64,000 bases of DNA from Sphingobium sp. EM0848. Lineage in GTDB: Bacteria; Pseudomonadota; Alphaproteobacteria; Sphingomonadales; Sphingomonadaceae. The position numbers and the translations under genes were made by a program. The notes beneath the pieces are model-generated. The model ran no database searches and was not told where the DNA came from. It worked only from the letters and a program-made list of their open reading frames with translations. This document shows, piece after piece, positions 34,486-42,004 of this stretch (position 1 is the first letter of the stretch; every line of letters begins with the position of its first letter). Location of the stretch: positions 496,001 through 560,000 of the forward strand of contig NZ_JABXWB010000005.1 of NCBI RefSeq assembly GCF_013375555.1. Direction: 5' to 3'.

Positions 34486-36098
34486 TGGCGGGACTGAAGG
34501 CGCGGATTGCCCGGCATTGGCCGGTGCTGCGGCTGCGCACGATCCTGCTGGGCACTCTGCTGTTCGTGGCGGCGTTGCCGGGCTTTGGCGCGATCTTCCT
34601 GCGCGTCTATGAAAATGCGCTGGTACGGCGGACCGAGGCGGAACTGGTGGCGCAGGGTGCCGCACTGGCGGCGAGCGCGGCAGTGGTGTGGAAAGGCATG
34701 ACCGCCGATCCCACCCTCCCCTCAGCACCGGTGCGCTATCATGACCGGATGACGGAAGTGGACCTGCGCTCCTCCCCTATCCTGCCGCCGAGGCCACGCG
34801 CAGCGGTCACGCGCGACCGGCCCGACGGTGCGGCGGTGGCGCTCGCCCGGCAGCTGATGCCCGCCTTTGCCGAAACCAAGGTGACGACCCTGTCCTCGAT
34901 CCTGATGCTCGACCGGCGCGGCGTGGTGCTGAACGGCCGGGAAGGCGGGCGGAGCCTGGCCGCGCTGCCGGAGATCCGGGCGGCGCTGGACGGCCAGGCG
35001 GTGACGGTGCTCCGGGAGAATGAGGGCACGGTCGCCCATATTCCGCTGGAATGGCTGAGCCGGGCGGCGAGCATCCGCCTGCACCATGCGCGGCCGATCA
35101 GCGTCGATGGCAAGGTGGTTGGGGTGCTGCTGGTGTCACGCTCGCCGCGCGCGCTCTTTCTGGGACTCTATGAGGATCGGGGCAAGATCGCGCTGGGCGT
35201 GGTGGCGATCTTCCTGCTGCTGCTGTTGCTGTCGGCCGTGCTGTCCCGCGCCATTGTCCGCCCGATCGAGGGACTGAGCCGGGCGACCCGCGAGCTGGCC
35301 TCTGGCCGCCGGGTCACGCCGCACCATCCCTCCTTGCAGGTGGTCGAGATCAGGGCGCTCTATCAGGATTTCGAGCAGATGGCCGAGAGCATCGAGAAGC
35401 GCTCCCGCTATCTGCGCGATTTCGCCTCCTCGGTCAGCCATGAGTTCAAGACGCCGCTGGCAGCCATTTCCGGCGCGATCGAACTGTTGCAGGACCATGG
35501 CGCTGACATGGCTCCCGCCGACCGCGAGCGCTTCCTCGCCAATATGGCCGCCGATGCCGAGCGCTTGTCGCGGCTGGTGCGGCGACTGATGGAGCTGGCG
35601 CGGGCCGACGTGCTGGTGGGCGAAAATGACGCTTGCACGATCGCCAAGCCATTGCTGGTATCGATGGTGGATGCGCTTACTTGCAAGGGCTTCGTTATTG
35701 CCCTCAATCTGCCCGACGATTTTCCTCCACTGTCCGTGGACGCGGCTGCGCTGGAAGCCGTGCTGACAACTCTTGCAGAAAATGCGTGTCAGGCTGGCGC
35801 TTCACGGCTGGACATCAACATTGCGCTGCAGGGCGATGTCGCATGGATCGATTTCGTCGATGATGGCCCCGGCATCCCGCACGGGGATCAGTCCCGCATC
35901 TTCGACCTCTTCTTCACCACAAAAAGGGACGACGGAGGGACTGGTCTGGGCCTCGCGATAGCCCGTTCGCTGCTCGCCGCATATAATGGCGAACTTCACC
36001 TGCTGCCTTCAGGGCAAGGCGCTCATTTCCGGCTTGTCGTCGCAATCCAGAATGAAAGAATGGCAACTGCCGGCAAAGCGAATTTTCCCGGTGCATGA
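34482..36098 (+). CDS. Sensor histidine kinase coupled to DUF4173 protein
   Basis: A 538-residue sensor kinase with membrane segments at about 20-42 and 236-255, flanking a periplasmic sensor of about 190 residues, then a HAMP domain, His320 in SSVSHEFKTPLAAI, and an ATPase with an atypical N-box (LAENACQAGASR), DDGPGIPHGDQ and TGLGLAIARSLLAAY. The ATG at 34482 overlaps the regulator stop; a frame opening at 34458 is less likely. The CreC-like periplasmic sensor together with the coupled membrane protein suggests sensing of an envelope signal. Confidence 0.92.
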   Translation: MMAGLKARIARHWPVLRLRTILLGTLLFVAALPGFGAIFLRVYENALVRRTEAELVAQGAALAASAAVVWKGMTADPTLPSAPVRYHDRMTEVDLRSSPILPPRPRAAVTRDRPDGAAVALARQLMPAFAETKVTTLSSILMLDRRGVVLNGREGGRSLAALPEIRAALDGQAVTVLRENEGTVAHIPLEWLSRAASIRLHHARPISVDGKVVGVLLVSRSPRALFLGLYEDRGKIALGVVAIFLLLLLLSAVLSRAIVRPIEGLSRATRELASGRRVTPHHPSLQVVEIRALYQDFEQMAESIEKRSRYLRDFASSVSHEFKTPLAAISGAIELLQDHGADMAPADRERFLANMAADAERLSRLVRRLMELARADVLVGENDACTIAKPLLVSMVDALTCKGFVIALNLPDDFPPLSVDAAALEAVLTTLAENACQAGASRLDINIALQGDVAWIDFVDDGPGIPHGDQSRIFDLFFTTKRDDGGTGLGLAIARSLLAAYNGELHLLPSGQGAHFRLVVAIQNERMATAGKANFPGA

Positions 36099-36149
36099 CC
36101 GACGCGCCGCGACCGCGTTTATCCGCCATTCTCTCGTGCATCAGGCCCT

Positions 36150-37802
36150 TTATTCAACCTGCGGGTAGCTCTTGTAAAAATCGTTTCGCCACTTGAAATT
36201 CGTGTATGTGATCGAGACACTGAAATCCAAAGCTCTTACCTGATGCCACCAGCCGACCGGGATAAACAGGCAATCCCCAGGTTCGACGATCAGTTCGTAG
36301 AATTGCACATTTTTGAGCTTATCGTGAATATCCAGGTCTATGTCTGCAGAATCTATATCCGATATCCTGCTGAATACGTGGACGTCATTATACATGTTCG
36401 GCAGATGGTTCGCGGGCGCCATGATGACCTTTTTCCGTCCGACCACCTGGACGAAAAGGTTGTTGGTCAGGTCGTGGTGCAGCGGCGTGAACGTTCCCTC
36501 CGGTCCGATCCACATCATTCCATCAACTGCATCGGGTGAATGCGTAAGATATTTATCCAGATTTCGCGTATCGGCCTGAAGAGTTTCCAACAGGTGAGAA
36601 TTGAAAGAGGCATTGAATGCGGTGATATAGGCGCCGTTTCCGGGTTCTTTCTCCATGATCTGCATCAGCGTGTCGAACGCGATCTCGGACCTGTGCGCTT
36701 CCTTATGTCGCTCGAAATTGCCGCTTGCCGTTCTGCCACCTTGATATTGAACGACGGAATTGCCGATTTTTTCGGCCAGATATTTGGGCGACCAAAGGGT
36801 ACAGGCCGGCCATTCCCTGATCTCACCAGACAAGATGACCGGGCGTGAGGGTGCATAGAAGAGGTCAAGGAATTGCTCACCTGTAATGTCACGGCAGCGC
36901 GGAACATCGCTGGCCACGGCGGACAGGGCGCGCTGCTGCTCTTGGATTGCAAGCAACCATTCATATTTGAGGGTCGCGGTTGTCGATGATTTCCCGATTG
37001 CCGATCCTTCCCGAGGTTCGGCTGCGATCGGCTTTTTCATGGCATCGACCGCTTGGCCAGTCAGTTCAGCATGGTCGAATTCACCGACCCGCAATTTGAC
37101 CCGATGGTCGGCGACGGGGCAATGTCCATCAGGATCGAGACCACGGAAATACAGCTTCTGCCATTTGTCGGTCGGCCGTTCCGGTGGATGTTCGCGCACA
37201 TGACGCTGAAAGGCGTCGCGCGACGCCGACCATTTCTCGAACATCTCCTTGAGATGGGGATCATCGCCGATCGGCGCGAATGTCGGTTCGAACCGTTCGA
37301 CCGCCTCCCTCTGGATCGGAAAGAAGTGCGCGACCGGCTCATTCTCTTCGAAGCGTACCGGCATGTGAGGCCGCGTGAGACGCCAGTTTATCGTGAAGCT
37401 ATAGGGTGACCAGTCCGTCTCGATGATACCGGCCAGCGGCGCTACGCCATCCTTGAATATGTTGGGCGCGCCGGAAACATAGAGGTTCCAGCCGGGAGGC
37501 GTACGAAGCAGTCCGGGCAAGTGGATGGTAAAGGTGCCTTGCCCAAAAAGGGCCTGGGGTACGTCCTCGACCTTGCTGCCTGGATCAGCGCGGATAACAA
37601 CGTCTTCGGGGGCCATCCCGCCGTTCCAAACGGCCTCAAACCCGCAGGTGCTCAGAATCTCCCAGCCATGACTATTGGCAATGTTGAGCGGCAGGCAGCG
37701 ATAGGGAAAGGCCTCTGGCGCATCGTCCATCCATTGCCTCTTCGTCTGTGCCGGACGAATGCGTGGTTGCCATCCTGGATAGACGAAGCATTTCAATTCC
37801 AT
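36150..37802 (-). CDS. DUF6065 / JmjC-like (Cupin_8) oxygenase fusion
   Basis: A 550-residue two-part protein. Residues 1 to about 235 (starting CFVYPGWQPRIRPA and including WEILSTCGFEAVWNGG) look like a DUF6065 protein of unknown function. Residues about 290-550 form a factor-inhibiting-HIF-like JmjC/Cupin_8 domain: SRPVILSGEIREWPA, the iron motif HxD (His442, Asp444 in TPLHHDLTNN), a candidate 2-oxoglutarate lysine in VVGRKKVIM, and the distal His520 in IPVGWWHQVRAL. All iron ligands are present, so an active Fe(II)/2-oxoglutarate hydroxylase is expected; such enzymes hydroxylate Asn, Asp, His or other side chains in proteins or peptides. It is divergent from a Thr-Pro-rich pilin. The substrate is unknown. 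Confidence 0.72.
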   Translation of the reverse strand: MELKCFVYPGWQPRIRPAQTKRQWMDDAPEAFPYRCLPLNIANSHGWEILSTCGFEAVWNGGMAPEDVVIRADPGSKVEDVPQALFGQGTFTIHLPGLLRTPPGWNLYVSGAPNIFKDGVAPLAGIIETDWSPYSFTINWRLTRPHMPVRFEENEPVAHFFPIQREAVERFEPTFAPIGDDPHLKEMFEKWSASRDAFQRHVREHPPERPTDKWQKLYFRGLDPDGHCPVADHRVKLRVGEFDHAELTGQAVDAMKKPIAAEPREGSAIGKSSTTATLKYEWLLAIQEQQRALSAVASDVPRCRDITGEQFLDLFYAPSRPVILSGEIREWPACTLWSPKYLAEKIGNSVVQYQGGRTASGNFERHKEAHRSEIAFDTLMQIMEKEPGNGAYITAFNASFNSHLLETLQADTRNLDKYLTHSPDAVDGMMWIGPEGTFTPLHHDLTNNLFVQVVGRKKVIMAPANHLPNMYNDVHVFSRISDIDSADIDLDIHDKLKNVQFYELIVEPGDCLFIPVGWWHQVRALDFSVSITYTNFKWRNDFYKSYPQVE

Positions 37803-38086
37803 ATTCTACTCCCGGGCCGGTCCGCATCGAGGGCGTCCCGCACAATTGCAGAAGTGGACTTGATACTGGAGTCACGCTGACGTCGCCAGTGCCGAAAGCG
37901 GCTTGCGCTGCGCGGTTCGGGGAAGCTGCCAGGGAAGCTATTGTGCCGCGAAATGGCAATTAATAGGTAATACTTCAGGGCAATCGGTGCGCTTGCAAAA
38001 TGAATGCAAATCGCGATCAAAACATGCTAAGCTCTGCTCGCTTGGGGAAGCGTGTTGCGGCTTGGTCGTATCCAGGAGGGGGAAAC

Positions 38087-38422
38087 ATGATTCGGCGAAC
38101 TATCAAAGACACCTCCGGTTCATCGGCCGCGGAATATGCCCTGATACTTGCGGTAATCGCCTCAGGCGTCGGTGTCGCGGCCTACTATCTCGAAGGCGCC
38201 ATGGCCGGGAGCATCGCCAGCAGCGCAAGCAGCGTTTCCGGCTCGGCCACGCCGACGCCTACTCCAACGCCCACTCCAACGCCGACGCCCACCCCAACGC
38301 CGACGCCCACCCCAACGCCGACACCCACCCCAACGCCGACACCCACTCCAACGCCGACGCCCACTCCAACGCCGACGCCCACTCCAACGCCGTGCCCGGC
38401 TCACAATCCTCACTGCCCTTAG
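38087..38422 (+). CDS. Flp-type pilin with a 24-fold Thr-Pro tail
   Basis: A 111-residue protein with a class IVb (Flp) prepilin signature: a short basic leader, the G-SSAAEY cleavage site and the hydrophobic helix ALILAVIASGVGVAAYYL. Instead of ending soon after, as Flp pilins do, it carries 24 consecutive Thr-Pro units (38249-38392) and a tail CPAHNPHCP with two cysteines. The ATG at 38087 follows AGGAGGGGGAAAC, a very strong ribosome binding site; longer upstream starts lack one. No tad assembly genes are in the window, so processing would depend on a distant locus. The Thr-Pro segment should be a stiff, exposed stalk and could be modified. Confidence 0.8.
   Translation: MIRRTIKDTSGSSAAEYALILAVIASGVGVAAYYLEGAMAGSIASSASSVSGSATPTPTPTPTPTPTPTPTPTPTPTPTPTPTPTPTPTPTPTPTPTPTPTPCPAHNPHCP
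38249..38392 (+). repeat. Thr-Pro coding tandem repeat (6-bp unit, 18-bp period)
   Basis: 144 bases encode 24 ACN-CCN codon pairs. A higher-order 18-bp period is visible (ACGCCGACGCCCACYCCA repeated with few differences). Because the unit is a multiple of three, length changes by slippage would keep the frame and only lengthen or shorten the stalk. Confidence 0.92.
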
Positions 38423-38491
38423 GCGGAACTAGATTTCATACCGCACAGGTGGAGAGATCATGTGCATATCTGCGGGCGGGCACCGCTTGCG

Positions 38492-38529
38492 ATCCAGTGC
38501 GTGGACGATTTTTCATCCACGCACTGGAT
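38492..38529. terminator. Convergent hairpin between pilin and acyltransferase genes
   Basis: ATCCAGTGCGTGGA (38492-38505) and its exact reverse complement (38516-38529) are separated by a T-rich 10-base loop. The pilin gene (plus) and the acyltransferase gene (minus) converge here, so it probably serves as a bidirectional terminator. Confidence 0.7.
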
Positions 38530-38584
38530 GCAATTTCAGTTCCGGTTGAAGCCGCAGGATGGCGATGCGTTCCACAGCACCGGA

Positions 38585-41500
38585 CTAGGACCTGGCAAAC
38601 TGCGTCATCAGCGCATAATCGGTCTTCCCGGTTCCCAGCAGCGGCAGTGCGTCGAGTACCCGGATTTCGCGCGGCAAGGCCAGTTCCGTGACCCCATTGG
38701 CCTTCCCCCATGCGGCCAGCGCCGCCGCCTTCGCTTCCCGCGCCGTGGTGAACAGCACCAATTGTTCCCCCTTGCGCGGATCGGGCCGCGTCACCACCGC
38801 ATGCTCCGCGTCCGGCCATAGCGCCGAGGCATAGCCCTCCACCGCGGGCAGCGAGATCATCTCCCCCCCGATCTTGGCAAAGCGCTTCGCCCGCCCCCGG
38901 ATCGTCACGAAACCCTGTTCATCGATGGTCACGATATCGCCCGTATCATGCCAGCCACCCTCGGGCGGTTGCAGCAGGCCGGGCGCATCTGCCTTCATAT
39001 AGCCCGCCATGATATTCGGCCCCCGGATGGACAGCCGCCCACCCTCACTGATCCCCGGCACATCGTCCAGCCGCGCCTCGATCCCCGGCAACAGCCGCCC
39101 GACCGACCCAGCACGGAAATGCATCGGCGTGTTGACCGCGATCACCGGGCCGGCCTCGGTCGCGCCATAGCCCTCCAGGATGCGTAGCCCGAACTTCTCC
39201 GAATAGATTTTACGCGTCTCGTCCCGCACCCGCTCCGCCCCGGCAAAGATGTAGCGCAGCGAATAAAAGTCATAGCCATGCGCCATCCGCGCATAGCCCG
39301 ACAGGAAGGTGTCTGTCCCGAACAGGATCGTCGCATTGGCGTCATAGGCCAGCGCGGGCACGATCCGGTAATGCAGCGGGCTGGGATAAAGCACAGTCTT
39401 CACCCCATGGAAGATTGGCAGAAGCGTCCCTCCCGTCAGCCCGAAACTATGGAACACCGGCAGCGCATTCAGCACCACATCGGCCGAATTGAAATCGATC
39501 CGCGCCGCAAGCTGCCGACAATTGGACAGCAGATTGCGATGGGTCAGCACCACCCCCTTGGGCAAACCCTCTGACCCTGAGGTAAAGAGAATGACCGCCG
39601 CATCATCAGGCGAAATCTTAAGCCGCTTATGTGTCCGAGCGGCAAAAGGACTGGCGACCAGCCCCCGCAGCTTCGCGCCGGTCCCAATCTCCGCCGCCAC
39701 ATCCTCCAGCCAGAGAAAGCCGATCCCCTCGACCTGCAGTCCAGCGACGACATCACTGAGTTTCCCCTGCTCGACAAAGGCGCGCGCGGTGATGATCGTC
39801 CTGATCTGCGCGGCGGTGCAGGCGGCCTTCAGATTGGCCAGCCCCGCGGTGAAGTTCAGCATCGCCGGCACGCGCCCGCCCGCCTGCAACGCGAAGAAGG
39901 CGACCGCCACCCCCGCCACATTGGGCAACAGCACACCAACCGCCTCGCCCTGCCGCGTCGAACGTCCCAAGGCCCGCCCCAGCACCAGCGCACCCGTCAC
40001 GAGCCGCCCATAACTCAATGGCTCGCGCTTCACATCCTCGACCACGGCCGCGCCCCGCCCATGGACATGCTGCGCCTCCAGCAGCGCCTCGAACAGGGTC
40101 CGATCCGTGTCCGAGGTCGCGAACATCATCTGGCTCATCTCGTCATAGAGCCGCCGCCCGGCAATCGCCCGCCGCGCCCGCGCCGTCATCTCGCCCTCTA
40201 TGGTGAAACGGCGCGACGGCAACACGGTGAGCGTGATCTTGGGAAAGTGTCGCAACCGAACCTTGCCCTTCAGCCGTGAAAAGGGCGTGAACTGCGCCCC
40301 GTCGATCCGCACCGGGATGATCGGCGCATCGCCCTTGTCCGCGACCATGCCGGGGCCGTCGAACACCTTCATCAGCGCGCCGGTGACGGTGATCCGCCCC
40401 TCGGGGAAGATCACCAGAGTCCGCCCCTCGCGCACCGCCTTCACCATCGCCTTGGCCGAGAGCGGGTTGGTGGGATCGACCGGAAAGGCATCGAACAGCG
40501 CCAGAAAGGGCTTCACCCACCAGGCCTTGGCGATGCGCGTATGCACGGCGAAAGTCGGCTTGCCCGGCAGGAAGGCGGCCAGCAGCAGCCCGTCGAGGAA
40601 GGAGACATGGTTGACCACCACCACCGCCGGTTCCCCGGCAGCGGGCATGTTCTCCGACCCAAGCACCTCGACCCGATAACAGAGCCGCAGCATCCCGCGC
40701 ACGATCGCCTTGATCACGGTTTCAGGCAGCAGCCAACAACTGATCAGCGCCACCACTAAGGTCGCAAAGCCCATCACACCGATCACGCCGGGCACGCTTT
40801 CTCCCCATGCCAGCATCGCCGTCACCGCTCCGACCAGCAGCACGGCGACCGCCGCATTGACGATATTGTTCGCGGCGATGGTGCGCGACCGCTCCTCGCG
40901 CGGACTGTGGGTCTGGAGGATGGCATAGAGCGGCACCACGAACATGCCGCCTGAAAAGGCGATGCCGAACAGATCGAGCATGACCCGCATGCTCCCCGGC
41001 GATCCGACGAACTCCGCGATCCCGGCTCCCTGATGCACCGGCACATAGAAACTGGTGGACAGCCACAGGTCGATCATGAAGCCCGATAGCGCCAGCGCCG
41101 ATACTGGCACGAAGCGCGCCGACACCGCTCCACTCAGCAGCCGGTTCACCAGCATCGCCCCGAACGCCACACTGACCGAGAAGATCAGCAGGAAAAGGGT
41201 CGCAACCTCCTGGCGGGCCTTCAGCACTCCACTCACCAGCGGTGCGAACTCGGCCAGCAGCACCGCGCCCACGGCGAAGAACCAGCTGATGCCAAGGATC
41301 GACAGCCAAACGCCCCGACCATGCCGCGCTGCCTTCAATATATGCCAGGTACTCCTGAACACATTGCGCTCGATCCGCAGGTCCGGCACGACCGTCGGCG
41401 CGGAGGGCACCGCGAAACTGACGAGGAAACCCAGCGTCGCCAGCCCCACCGCGACCAGCCCCGCTTCCCAAGGCGCGATGACGCCTGCCAGCAACTGCCC

Positions 41501-41980
41501 GCTCAGAATCGCGAGGAACGTCCCCGCCTCGATCAGCCCGGTTCCGCCCATGATCTCATCGGCGTGCAGATGCTGCGGCAGGATCGAGAATTTGACCGGC
41601 CCGAAGATCGTCGAATGCAGCCCCATCAGGAACAGGCAGGAGAGCAGCAGCGGCACGGACTCCAGCCAGAATCCGGTCACGGCAAGGCTCATGATGACGA
41701 CCTCAGCCGCCTTCACCGCGCGCACCAGCTTCGCCTTGTCCCACGCGTCGGCCAATTGCCCCGCCAGCGCCGAAAAGAGGAAATAGGGCAGGATGAACAG
41801 CCCCGTGGCGATGGTCGCCAGCATCTCCGCCTTGTCCGGCTGCGCATGATAGAGGCCGAAATTGGCGAGGAAGAGCAGCGCGAACTTCAACAGATTGTCG
41901 TTGAACGCGCCCAGGAACTGCACCACGAACAGCGGCGCGAAACGGCGTTTGGTCAGCAAAGACAGATCAGGTGCGGACAT
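38585..41980 (-). CDS. LplT-Aas-type fusion: lysophospholipid transporter and acyltransferase/acyl-ACP synthetase
   Basis: A 1131-residue three-domain protein. Residues 1 to about 410 are an MFS carrier (LFVVQFLGAFNDNLLKFALL, LplT-like). About 420-610 is a PlsC acyltransferase with the HX4D motif NHVSFLDG and FPEGRITVTGALMK. About 650-1120 is an AMP-forming acyl-activating domain (VILFTSGSEGLPKGVVLTHR, GYGATEAGPVIAVN, GWHDTGDIVTID). By family knowledge it imports lysophospholipids across the inner membrane and re-acylates them; in E. coli these are two proteins, LplT and Aas. The ATG at 41980 with GGGGGTAAG upstream is preferred over a GTG at 42001. It lies close after the DUF2339 gene in the same direction and may share its transcript. 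Confidence 0.93.
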   Translation of the reverse strand: MSAPDLSLLTKRRFAPLFVVQFLGAFNDNLLKFALLFLANFGLYHAQPDKAEMLATIATGLFILPYFLFSALAGQLADAWDKAKLVRAVKAAEVVIMSLAVTGFWLESVPLLLSCLFLMGLHSTIFGPVKFSILPQHLHADEIMGGTGLIEAGTFLAILSGQLLAGVIAPWEAGLVAVGLATLGFLVSFAVPSAPTVVPDLRIERNVFRSTWHILKAARHGRGVWLSILGISWFFAVGAVLLAEFAPLVSGVLKARQEVATLFLLIFSVSVAFGAMLVNRLLSGAVSARFVPVSALALSGFMIDLWLSTSFYVPVHQGAGIAEFVGSPGSMRVMLDLFGIAFSGGMFVVPLYAILQTHSPREERSRTIAANNIVNAAVAVLLVGAVTAMLAWGESVPGVIGVMGFATLVVALISCWLLPETVIKAIVRGMLRLCYRVEVLGSENMPAAGEPAVVVVNHVSFLDGLLLAAFLPGKPTFAVHTRIAKAWWVKPFLALFDAFPVDPTNPLSAKAMVKAVREGRTLVIFPEGRITVTGALMKVFDGPGMVADKGDAPIIPVRIDGAQFTPFSRLKGKVRLRHFPKITLTVLPSRRFTIEGEMTARARRAIAGRRLYDEMSQMMFATSDTDRTLFEALLEAQHVHGRGAAVVEDVKREPLSYGRLVTGALVLGRALGRSTRQGEAVGVLLPNVAGVAVAFFALQAGGRVPAMLNFTAGLANLKAACTAAQIRTIITARAFVEQGKLSDVVAGLQVEGIGFLWLEDVAAEIGTGAKLRGLVASPFAARTHKRLKISPDDAAVILFTSGSEGLPKGVVLTHRNLLSNCRQLAARIDFNSADVVLNALPVFHSFGLTGGTLLPIFHGVKTVLYPSPLHYRIVPALAYDANATILFGTDTFLSGYARMAHGYDFYSLRYIFAGAERVRDETRKIYSEKFGLRILEGYGATEAGPVIAVNTPMHFRAGSVGRLLPGIEARLDDVPGISEGGRLSIRGPNIMAGYMKADAPGLLQPPEGGWHDTGDIVTIDEQGFVTIRGRAKRFAKIGGEMISLPAVEGYASALWPDAEHAVVTRPDPRKGEQLVLFTTAREAKAAALAAWGKANGVTELALPREIRVLDALPLLGTGKTDYALMTQFARS

Positions 41981-42004
41981 CTTCTTACCCCCGTCCTTCA
42001 CGCA

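Noticed and set aside
37903..38691. Long plus-strand frames with His/Asn/Ala/Asp or Arg/Pro repeats across the Thr-Pro tract.
   Set aside because: They are out-of-frame readings of the ACGCCN repeat; only the Flp pilin frame has a strong ribosome binding site and a recognisable domain.
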